Shown here: in pieces, positions 52,576 through 62,106 of the stretch
How the letters are laid out: each line of letters starts with the position of its first letter
How positions within the stretch are numbered: position 1 is the stretch's first letter
NCBI RefSeq assembly: GCF_963082655.1
Contig: NC_081555.1
Coordinates: forward strand, 32,411,266 to 32,475,265
Direction of reading: 5' to 3'
Length of the DNA stretch: 64,000 nt
Source: Stomoxys calcitrans
Taxonomy: Eukaryota > Arthropoda > Insecta > Diptera > Muscidae
Made by a program: the position numbers and the translations under genes
Notes under the pieces: generated by a model
The model's input: only the letters and a program-made list of their open reading frames with translations
Told to the model about the DNA's origin: nothing
Database searches by the model: none

Positions 52576-53990
52576 TATAAACTGCTTTTACAATATGGTT
52601 TTCACAAACACAAAACTATTGAAAGTGTTTCGCACATTTTACCTATGTTAGGTTAATAGAGCTGTAGAGTGTTTTTATATGCACTTTTCTCATATTTTGT
52701 GTCACCCTATTAAGCTACCATCAATTGAGTTCTCGAAAGTTATCGATAACAGCCACTTCCCGCCGATATCTTACGGTGGTGTGTTTAAAATACCGTTATT
52801 TATTTCCTCCTGAAAGCATTCAGTACACAACCCTGAAACTAGCATTGGCAACACTGCCCCAATGGCTATGAAGCTTTTGCAAACTTCTTCGTTTGTTTAC
52901 CTAGGTACTTCCAAGCTTTTGCTAAATTGTTTATAAACGTGCTCATAAAAAGCTTAACGAACCCATGAAATGAGCACAACAAGACATTAGCAAGGCAGTG
53001 CGCATGTCACGACACACTATGTTGAATTACGATTTATCAAAATATTATTTGTTTTCGCAGTGCTCTTCCTCATTCTCATCCGTCAGTCATTCATACCCGT
53101 ACCAAGTGAATAAACTGAAGAGAAAAAAAATAAAATAAATACAATACAATAAATTATTATAATAGTTTTGCCATAACAATAAATCAATTGTGTAGATAGA
53201 TATTCCATAATCGCGCTTCGAAACAGAAACCGAAACAACACAGCACAAACAACACATCACATTAGTCCACCAAACCAATTTTTGGTCTCCTAACAACACA
53301 CAAATTAATGTAAAAAAAAAAAACAATGAAAATTTTCTAACTCAACGACACATATTCTTCGATTTGCCATACGCGCTGTGACGGGGGACACCACCAGCAA
53401 CCAAAAAAAAAAAGAAAAAAAAAACATGCTTCCAGCAATTGTAATTTGCCAGTAGTGAAATTGTGTAATGAAAACTCTGTGCTGTGTGCACAGGAGAGAG
53501 TGGCACAAGAAGGCATAAGGCAGATTTACCCTAAAATACGTAAAAACCATTAACGTAACATGAAAACCACAATAACAACAACAACAAGCAGAAAGTACAT
53601 TAATACCAGTCAAATTTCTCAATAAAAGTAAGTGAATAGATGTACATGTATGTGTGTACACATGTAGGTAAAGGAATTGCATGCATACATACATACATAG
53701 GAGGGAAAATCCATACATTTAGGGGGGGAAATTGGTTAAGATTTATCATTTGCAAATATTTCGCTAAATAGCCATTAGATAGGATAACATTGAACACATT
53801 CTCATATGAGTGAAGATACGATAGATTTAGTAGCTCTCATAGATAAAAAAATGTGGTGATGATGTGGCTACAAAATTAAGAAAAAAAAAAAATGATGATT
53901 AATATTGTCTCGGTGATTGAAATATAAAACAAACAACTTTTAAAATAAACCTTACACAATTGAAATGTTGAAAGTGCGCTAAACTCGGCC
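52576..53990. other. AT-rich sequence without recognised repeats or genes
   Basis: About 1.4 kb with A-rich runs and CATA words. No supported frame. It lies between the two host genes and could hold a 5' exon or promoter of the sulfotransferase gene; this is only inference. Confidence 0.4.
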
Positions 53991-54240
53991 ACGATGAACC
54001 AAGGATAATCATCACCACGGGTTCAGCTAAAAATGTATAAAAATATATGAAAGAGAAATCGGGCAATAAATAAGGTTTCTAGGGGACAGTTAGCCATTCG
54101 GGGGATCGATTTATATCGAGCTGTATCTATTTCTGAATCAATCTGAATGGTGTTTCTTGTCCATATTGAAGAGCAATGGATCAAAATGCGAGGCTTTTCA
54201 GAGTTCAAGAAATGAAATAGAATGACAAACTTATATAGGG
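53991..54240. mobile_element. Decayed DINE-like remnant
   Basis: GGGGATCGATTTATATCGAG and AATAAATAAGGTTT resemble worn-down DINE units. Low certainty. Confidence 0.35.
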
Positions 54241-54314
54241 GCTATTTTTATTTATAAACATATCTGGGTCATATGTTGTTTGGGTGTAGTAGGGCTTAAG
54301 CATAGAGATGGCGA

Positions 54315-54455
54315 GACATACGCCTGTAACTCTCAACCACAGACCGTGCTGGATGGCAAGAGAACCCTTAACGCTATATAAGGTAGGATCCACATTGTTT
54401 GGGTACCGACCCATAAAGGATTATTTGAAAATGAAAATACTGATAACCTGGGTAA
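54315..54455 (+). mobile_element. LINE RNase H scrap
   Basis: Around 54390-54450 the text reads like HIVWVPTHKGLFENENTDNL, the last RNase H motif of an I-superfamily LINE. Confidence 0.5.
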
Positions 54456-54477
54456 GAGGGTATACAATAGTATGGTA

Positions 54478-54585
54478 GAAACGTGCTGGGTCGGATCTTT
54501 GTGCCCACCACCATAGATTCTGCTAAAATATGCAAATTAAATTATTTTATATTCCAATAAGTTTGAAGAAAGCACATCGGGAATT
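54478..54585. mobile_element. DINE-1-like family C terminal fragment
   Basis: GTGCCCACCACCATAGATTC and CTAAAATATGCAAATTAAAT match the C end in reverse. Confidence 0.6.
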
Positions 54586-54717
54586 GATAAACTCTTTTTA
54601 CAGGGTACAGGTACAGGGTATTATAACTTAGTGCATTTGTTTAAAAGGGAGAAGAGAGATAGACCCATTGATAAATATATCGATCGACTCAGAATATCTT
54701 TCTGATTCGATTTAGCT

Positions 54718-55198
54718 ATGTCCGTCTCTCTGTCCGTCTGTCTGTCCGTCTGTCTGTCTGTCCGTTCGTCCATCTGTCTGTCTGTCTATCTGTCTGTTCG
54801 TCTGTTTGTCCGTCTGTCTGTCTGTCCGTCTGTCTGTCCGTCTGTCTGTCTGTATGTCCGTCTGTCTGTCTGTCTGTCCGTCTGTCTGTCTGTCCGTCTG
54901 TCTGTCCGTCTGTCCGTCTGTCCGTCTGTCTGTCTGTCTGTCCGTCTGTCTGTCCGTCTGTCTGCCCGTCTGTCTGTCTGCCTGTCCGTCTGTTTGTCCG
55001 TCTGCCTGTCCGTCCGTCTATCTGTCCGTCTGTCTGTCCGTCTGTCTGTCCGTCTGTCTGTCTGTCTGTCCGTCTGTCTGCCCGTCTGTCTGCCCGTCTG
55101 TGTGTTCGTCTGTCTGTCCGTCTCTCTGTCTGTCCTTCTGCCTGTCCGTCTGTCGGTCCGTCTGTCTGTCTGTTTGTCTATTTGTCTGTTTGTCTGCT
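54718..55198 (+). repeat. (CTGT/CCGT)n microsatellite, ~480 bp
   Basis: Uninterrupted tract of GTCTGTCC-type tetranucleotides with a few variants (GTTT, GCCT, GTAT). It sits exactly where DINE-1-like elements have their short GTCY tract. The long Cys/Leu/Ser/Val frames across it are artefacts. Confidence 0.95.
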
Positions 55199-55334
55199 CA
55201 TGTTAATTTGTGCACAAACTACAGGCCTCAATTTTCATCCGATCGTCTTAAAATTTAATACGGGCATGTTTTTCGGCCTAGATACGAAGCCTACTGAAAT
55301 TGGAAAAAATTGGTTCAGATTTAGATATGCAAAT

Positions 55335-55609
55335 GCAAATTTTGCCCATGAACATTCCACTAAGGAACAGGGGCAAACTTCTCACATATCAATGAGTGCA
55401 GTCCGATTTAAGTTTTTAAGCTCAATGTTAAGGGACCTCTCATTTATAGCCGAGTCCGAACGGCGTGCCGCAGTGCGACATCTCTTTGCAGAGAAGTTTT
55501 ACATGGCATAGTACCTTACAAATGTTTTTCTGATGGTCTCGCCAGGATTCAAACCCAGGCGTTCAGCGTTATAGGCGGACATACTAACCTCTGCGCTACG
55601 GTGGCCTCC
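55335..55609 (-). mobile_element. tRNA-derived SINE copy
   Basis: A box intact in reverse (CCTCTGCGCTA), B box with one change (GGATTCAAACC). The words ATTTAGATAT / ATTTAG-ATTTAGATAT flank it, a possible target duplication. Confidence 0.85.
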
Positions 55610-56895
55610 ATTTAGATTTAGATATAGCTTCCAGATATATGTTCGTCCGATTTGCAGTAATACTGCAATATGGTAGTCATTTGTTGACCGATTCTCTCGA
55701 AATTTAGCAGGAAGGATTTTCCCTTGATCGTCGACATTAATGGTGAATTTTATAGAAATCGGTCCAGGTTTAGATGTAGCTCTCATATATATTTATCGCC
55801 CGATTTTCCCTCCTAGAGACACTGCAAGCACATTTATTGACCGATCTTCCCAACATTTTGTACAACGCTTTCCTCGACGACTTCCAGAATATCTAAGAAG
55901 TTTAGTCGAAATCGGTTCATATTAAGATATAGCTTCCATGTATATGTTCGTCCGATCTTAAGAAATAATGCATTAAAGTACTCATTTGTTAACCGATTCT
56001 CTCGAAATTAAGCAGGAAGGATTTTCTCTTAACTCGACATTATCGACATTTCATAGAAATCGGTTCAGATTTGGATATAGCTCCAATATATACCTATCGC
56101 CCGATTTTAACTTCTAGAGTCACATCAAGCGCATTTATTGACCTTTCTTGCCAACATTTTGCACAACGCTTTCCTGGATGACTGCCACGGTATCTGAGAA
56201 GTTTGCTTGAAATCGGTTCAGATTTAGGTATAGCGTCCGATTTTGAGAAATATTGCAATAAAGCGCTCATATGTTAACCGATTCTCTTGAAATTTGGCAG
56301 GAAAGATTTTCTAATGACTCTAGACATTACTGGCGAATTTCATAGAAATCGGCCTAGATTTAGATATAGCTGTCATATATGTATTTCGCCCGATTTTCAC
56401 TTCTATAGCCATTGCAAGCGCTTTTTTGACCAATCTTGCCAAAATTTTGCACAACGCTTTTCTCGACGACTACCACATTATCACAGGAAGGAAAGAGGTT
56501 TCCGAATATACCTGAGATACCTGAGATGAACCTTGAAGTCGAATGCGAGGCACTGATGCCAGAGGCACATCAGTTCAGATTTAGGTATAGCTCACATATG
56601 AATGCTCCTCCGATTTTGAGAAATATTGCAATAAAGCGAAACCTAGCAGGATGGATTTTCTTATGACTCTGGACGTCACTGCTGAATTTCATAGAAATCG
56701 GCCCAGATTTAGATATAGCTATCATATATGTATTTCGCCTGATTTTCACTTCTGTAGCCACTGTAAGCTCCTTTTTTGACCAATCTTGCCAAATTTTGCC
56801 CAACGCTTTTCTCGACGACTACCACATTATCACAGGAAGGGAAGAGGTTTCCGAATATACCTGAGATACCTGAGATGAACCTTGAAGTCGAATGC

Positions 56896-57520
56896 TTCCG
56901 CAGCTCACGAAGTCAAATCGGGAGATCAGTTTATATGGGAGCTATATAAGGTTCTTGACCAAGTTGGACCGTACTTGCGGCTTCCAGGGGCTCAAGAAAT
57001 CAAATCGGGAGATCGGTTTATGTGGGAGCTATTTCCAATCCCCAACGACCTATAGCAATATGAAGTATCTGTGCAAAATTTCAAACGGCTAGTCGCAAAT
57101 TTCAGCCAAATCGGATGAAAAGTGAGGCTTCCAGGGGCTCACGAAGTCAAATCGGGAGGTCGGTTTATGTGGGAGCTATATCAGGTTTTTGACCGAGTTG
57201 GACCGTTCTTGCGGCTTCCAGGGGCTCAAGAAGCCAAATCGGGAGGTCGGTTTATGTGGGAGCTATTTCCAATCCCCAACGACCTATAGCAATATTAAGT
57301 ATCTGTGCAAAATTTCAAGCGGCTAGCTTTATGCGTTCGACCGCTATCGTGATTTCGACAGACGGAAGGACCGACGGACATGGCATGGCGACTCAGAATG
57401 TCGAGACGATCCAGAATATATATACTTTATGGGGTCCTAGATCAATATTTCGAGGTGTTGCAAACAGAATAACTAGATTAGTATATCCCCATCCTATGGT
57501 GGTGGGTATAAAAATGTTGC
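56896..57520. mobile_element. DINE-1-like family C, reverse orientation
   Basis: Units with GGCTTCCAGGGGCTCA and CAAATCGGGAGATCGGTTTA, then CGACAGACGGAAGGACCGAC, TATATACTTTATGGGGTCCT and the end CCATCCTATGGTGGTGGGTA. Confidence 0.8.
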
Positions 57521-57539
57521 CGTTTTTGGCAACAAGGCT

Positions 57540-57690
57540 TGGCCCAGCTTATTAATGTTGGTAATACCCCACGAAATGAGGTGATAGTTAGCATCTCACC
57601 CTGCTAGTACCTCATTTCCTGTTGATTTACCTTCCTCGATAGTCGTTGTAGCTCCGCCGTGGGTGGTGGTGTCGGAGAGTTGAAAAAAAG
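57540..57690 (-). mobile_element. LINE endonuclease fragment
   Basis: Reverse complement of the phrase seen at 24050-24185 and 48770-48890 (CGAAATGAGG, GTACCTCATTTCCTG, GTGTCGGAGAG). Confidence 0.6.
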
Positions 57691-58180
57691 GTAAAGTGAA
57701 TCGAAATATGCATCACCGTCCACTTGTCTCAGTTTTGTGGCATCCTACATTGGCAACTATCATAATTTGCTTTAATATCAACCAAGTTTTGAAATCTATG
57801 GTGTTTGGATTGGTTGTGCCTTCAAAAGTCTACCGTAAACATAGACTATAAGATTCTAAGTTTAATGTGGTCTCAGAAATCTAGTAGAGGAATACCTTAA
57901 CACGATGGGTTTCGTTTATCTCCTCCAGAGACAAATTTGCGATTGCATTTACTATCTCTTCCTATTTAAGAGTTGTTTGTTTGTCAATATGCATCAAACT
58001 ATTACTGGCATGTTTATTTCATTCATTCATCGTATACCAGCTCTAAACCCCTCTAGAGACTCATCAACATGCTATACACTTAGATAAGAAACCAATGTGC
58101 AAATGAATGAATGAATTGAAATATTTCATACAGCAACCAATTGATTTCATAACAACTGCATGCTTTTTATTTATGTACAG
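57691..58180. other. Upstream of the sulfotransferase gene, unassigned
   Basis: AT-rich, unique-looking. It ends in TTTATTTATGTACAG, a plausible splice acceptor just before the coding exon, so an upstream untranslated exon is likely. It contains ATGAATGAATGAATT near 58103. Confidence 0.45.
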
Positions 58181-58198
58181 TAATGAAAAAGAGGCGGC

Positions 58199-59021
58199 AT
58201 GGCATTACAAGGTTGGCGACTTTGCGGCGTAACGGTGACAATTGTTATATATATTGGTGGTGTTCTATTTCTATCCATGAATAATGTTCCTGGTTCACAT
58301 CCTAGACGTATACGTACTGAACGTTTTGCAGAGGTAAGTGTTGTAAGAGTATTAGTAGCAATGGAAATTCTTGTAGCAGAATTTATGAAATCTTCTAACA
58401 CAGTTTCCTAACTACCGCAATCAAAAGAATCCTCGTATTAATCAAAAGATGACAATTAGATGGTGCAAAGAACTAAGATATATGCAACCAGAGCTTCCAG
58501 TAGAACCTGAAAGTGCAGCTTTCGAATTTAATAGTAAGTAACGAGTTTAATTAAAGCCTCTTATAATAGCTTGGATGACATTTCTCTATATAACAGATCC
58601 CAATATAAGCGATAACGATGATAACACTAAGACTGGATTGACTGCATTGGCTTCGTTTCCAGGAAGTGGCAATACATGGTTACGATACTTGCTGCAACAA
58701 TCCACTGGTAAGTGGTTATGCCCTCTTAATAAAACTCAGCCTTGTTGTGAATTTGCGTTTCTTTTTTAGGAATATTGACTGGAAGTATTTACAAAGACTA
58801 TGGATTGTTGAAAACCGGCTTTCCTGGGGAAAATATATGCAACAGCTCTGTGTTATTAGTGAAAACCCACGAATGGGGCCCAAAGGCCTGGGCCCCATTT
58901 TCTAAGGCAATACTTTTAGTTAGAGATCCAGAAAAGGCAATTATAGCAGAATTTAATCGTCAAAGTGGTGGTCATGTTGGATTTGCATCACCCGACCGTT
59001 ACAAACGGACGAAAGGAAAAT
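58199..59021 (+). CDS. CG9164: WSCD-family sulfotransferase-like protein, first four coding exons (3' incomplete)
   Basis: Exons 58199-58333, 58404-58533, 58597-58707 and 58770-59021 join in frame (209 residues and one base) with GT-AG introns of 63-70 bp. Residues ~9-27 ([17 protein letters not shown]) form an N-terminal membrane anchor, giving a type II Golgi-like protein. Residues 109-116 (FPGSGNTW) match the 5'-phosphosulfate loop of sulfotransferases, and VKTHEWGP (156-163) with [20 protein letters not shown] (174-193) the 3'-phosphate region. This is the layout of WSCD1/2 and fly CG9164, which lack a proven substrate. The first ATG of the exon (58183) opens a short overlapping frame; 58199 has the better context. 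The last exons must lie beyond the DINE/LINE-filled intron, outside the window. Confidence 0.85.
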
Positions 59022-59059
59022 GTAAGAGCAATTTTTTTTTTATTTTATTAACTTTGCAA

Positions 59060-59113
59060 TTAAGGATTTTGTAAGTAGTACGGAATTCCTAAGTCAAAAT
59101 TTTCTTTTTCGAG
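59060..59113 (+). mobile_element. Family 1 LINE 3' scrap
   Basis: AAGGATTTTGTAAGTAGTAC and AAAATTTTCTTTTTCGAG match the 3' UTR at 6753-6805. Cut by the DINE at 59114. Confidence 0.65.
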
Positions 59114-60000
59114 TCACCACCATAGGATGGGGGTATACTAATCTAGTCATTCTGTTTGTAACACCTCGAAATATTGATCTAGGAAATTCTGGTTCGAACT
59201 AGCCATGTCCGTCCGTCTGCCGAAATCACGATAGCGAACAAAAAGCTAGCCGCTTAAAATTTTGCACAGATACTAAATATTGATGTAGATCGTTAGGGAT
59301 TGAAAATGGGCCATTTTGGTTCAGATTTAGATATAGCTCCCATATAAACCGATCTCCCAATTTGATTTCTTGAGCCCTTACAAGCCGCAATTTTCGTTCG
59401 ATTTGGCTGAAATTTTCCATATAGTGTTCTGTTATGATTTCTAGCAACTGTGCCAAATGTGGTCCATAACCTGATATAGCTCCCATATAAACCGATCTCC
59501 CGATTTGACTTCTTGAGTTCCTGAAAGCCCCAATTTTTGTACGATTTGGCTGAAATTTTCCATGTAGGGTTCTGTTATGACTTACAATAACGGTGTCAAG
59601 CATGGTCCGGATCGGTCTATATCCTGATTTAGCTTCCATATAAACCGATCTCCCGATTTGACTTCTTAAGCTCCTGAAAGCCCCAATTTTTGTACGATTT
59701 GGCTGAAATTTTGCATGTGGTGTACCCTAATGACTTCCAACAATGCTATGTACGGTAGCTCCCAAATAACGATCTCCCAATTTGACTTCTTGAGTCCTTA
59801 CAAGTCCCAACTTTTGTCGATCTCTCGATTATCCTTGTTTGGTTCGTAGAAGCTTTATTTTTGCTGGTTTGACAGAAGTTTGGTATGTAGAATAAAATTA
59901 TGCCCTTCAACTAAATATAATTAAATTTTTAGCAGAATTCATTGTGGTGGGTTCCCAAAATACGGCCCAGCCGAACTTACCACGCTTTTACTTGTTTTCA
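59114..60000. mobile_element. DINE-1-like family C, both ends present
   Basis: Terminus TCACCACCATAGGATGGGGG, GTCCGTCCGTCTGCCG, four units with AGCTCCCATATAAACCGATC, then GCAGAATTCATTGTGGTGGG and the end CCAGCCGAACTTACCACGCT-TTTACTTG. Confidence 0.82.
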
Positions 60001-60189
60001 ATCACTTTTTCAAAAACTATGGTTGATATTATCATTTTCGTGATTGGAGCAGTTTTAATTAAAAAATTTATTGGATCAATTAATTTTGTGATTGAAACCA
60101 ATTTTTTTCTGTGTAAGCGTTAATAGCTCTTTTGCAAGCCAACTGCTTTGATTGTTATTGGCCAACGGGTTTGGCATAAACCCAAAAAA

Positions 60190-61450
60190 GTGGACACTTG
60201 AGAGACAAAAGGATGCGAACATCAGGTATCATCTTGCCCCATCGTAGGAAAGGGGTTACCAGCATGCATACACCAAGGTTCGGTCAGTAGATAGTGCCTT
60301 TCACGATGTGTTGGGAAACATAGAGAGGAAGTGAAGCCGCTTGTCTCTCTATGTTTCCCAAGGGCACTATCGTGAAGGGCACTATCTACTGACCGAACCT
60401 TGGTATAGGTATGCTGGTAACCCCTTTCCTACGATGGGGCAGATGATACCTGATGTTCGCATCCTTTTGTCTCTCAAGTGTCTTTCTCTCTCAAGTGTCC
60501 GACGACAATCGGCCTGAAATTTGTGGCCTTCTTGGATATAGAAGAGCCTTTTAATAACATGAAGTTGAGGTGCATTCGTCGTTCTCTGGTTGGTATAGTC
60601 CCCCCTCTTCTGATGAACTGGATTCATGTTGTGTACTAGGATAGAATTTTTATAGAATTAGAGGGACCCGCAGGCGGGGGGTTTGTCCCCTCTTGTGGCT
60701 ACTGGTTATGCTAAGGATTCTCCGGTTCTTCGAGGAGGAAGGAGTGAAAGTGATTGCCTATGCTGATGACATCGTCATTTTATTGTAAATGGCAAGGAGG
60801 AGTGCTTAGAGAGCAGAGCTTAGTACGATACTTGATCTGAAAAATTTGTACTTGTATGTGGATTGCGCGTCGTTCAAGACTGCCCTCAGACTGAGGAAGT
60901 CAGGGACTTGGCGCTCTCTGGATTTCGGGCTTCGATCACTCTGCGGAAGGCTGCTAGCGTGGGACGACTACGCGTCATGGGAGAGACCTATGGTCTGTGT
61001 GCGTCTCGCCATTTTAGGTCCCTCTCTTTACGCGGATAGGTCCAAGCTGGATGGGGGGTTTTTGTTGAATTCCTTGGGAATAAGGAAGTCACATAGACTT
61101 CTGGATGGGCAAAGGTTTCCTCAGAGCCTTGGATGTGATCCTGAGTCAGGAGCGGCAGCACTCTCAGACTGTCACGATTTTTGAGGATAGTCAGGCGCTG
61201 TTGAAGGCTCCGCATGAGGTCGTGGGTCGTGGGAAAATGCAAAGATGGACTCTGGAAGTGCGACGCCTATGGTCAACCCTTCTTTGAGTTGCCTCTTTGG
61301 GATGGTGACTTCCTACTATGATCATCGTGCAATGTAAGGTCGTTGACATGACGAAGGACTCGGGAAGAAAGGAATTTCTGCAGGATGAGGAGGAATTGGA
61401 GACGGTTGAGCATCTGTTGTGCCAGTGCCCCGCATAGGATTATGGGTGAA
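60190..61450 (+). mobile_element. LINE fragment (family 2 type), plus strand, with palindromic insertion
   Basis: Reverse transcriptase: QHAYTKVRSVDSAFHDVLGN (60268), FLDIEEPFNNMKLRCIRRSL (60519), AYADDIVILL (60758); RNase H scraps with FEDSQALLK (61183); end near 61425 (LLCQCPA). The part 60193-60482 is a palindrome made of this coding sequence and its inverted copy. Frameshifts and stops throughout. Confidence 0.78.
60193..60482. repeat. Palindrome with ~137-bp arms
   Basis: Left arm 60193-60327, right arm 60345-60482, ~95% matching, loop of ~17 nt. GACACTTGAGAGACAAAAGG on the left pairs with its reverse complement at the right end. Confidence 0.88.
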
Positions 61451-62106
61451 CACCTCTTCTCTTCTCTGAACTCTCTACAGTCTCTCGACCCCTTAACATA
61501 ACTACAATTTTTTTGCTTTGGTGAAATCCTTTAAGACTGAATCCATTGTAGCACGATCGTGAAGCCTACATTTTCCAACCGTTGGATCAAAAATATTTTC
61601 CCTGCCTTTATTGGCAATAAAGTCATTGACCCACATTGGTGGGTCCGTTCTTCTATTTCACTATTTTCAGTGGATGTTACAGCCAACTACCCCAAGTGAG
61701 ACCATGGGGACTTCTGCGTCCACATTAGAGATATAAGAACGAGCCAAGGTTGGCCTGGACTTTGCTAAGTCAAAACCACTAAGTGACACTTCTCATCCTC
61801 AGGGCGCTAAACACTTGTGGTGTGTCCGAGTCGAACCAGATGTCTTCGCAGACCCCCCAGCAGACAATTCGCCTACGACTTGGGAAGCCTGATACAGCCT
61901 CTCTCTCACTAGTCGAGGTTTCTGTAGCAATCAAAATGCTACGGCCTGATGTCTCAAGCGCAGCCGTTGGGCCTTCGAAGACCATTCGAAGTCTACTTAC
62001 GGAATTAAGATCTGCCGCCGAATTGGAAATAGACTCAGACCACCAATCGCTTAGAAGATATTACCGCTGAAGCTTTACTTAGTGACTGTAAAATTTCAGT
62101 GCTAAA
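61451..62106. other. Unassigned, possibly LINE ORF1 remnant
   Basis: A frame at 61783-62070 (95 residues, PDTASLSLVEVSVAIKML) has no recognised domain. It lies between a LINE end and a DINE; by position it may be gag-like sequence, but nothing proves it. Confidence 0.35.

Larger units (their letters stand above)
54590..56895. mobile_element. DINE-1-like family D with expanded GTCY block and SINE insertion
   Basis: Terminus AGGGTATTATAACTTAGTGC, CAGAATATCTTTCTGATTCG, then a ~480-bp GTCY tract (54718-55198), then ~300-bp units with TATAGAAATCGGTCCAGGTT, CGCCCGATTTT and CAACGCTTTCCTCGACGACT. A SINE is inserted at 55335-55609, and a 349-bp segment including a scrap of family 1 LINE (GGAAAGAGGTTTCCGA) is duplicated at 56482 and 56831. 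Confidence 0.8.

Noticed and set aside
54718..55258. Two long open frames (162 and 150 residues) rich in Cys, Leu, Ser and Val
   Set aside because: They are translations of a tetranucleotide repeat in different frames; no gene features.
61783..62070. 95-residue frame considered as a host gene
   Set aside because: No splice context or family match; it lies between LINE and DINE sequence and is listed only as a possible LINE remnant.
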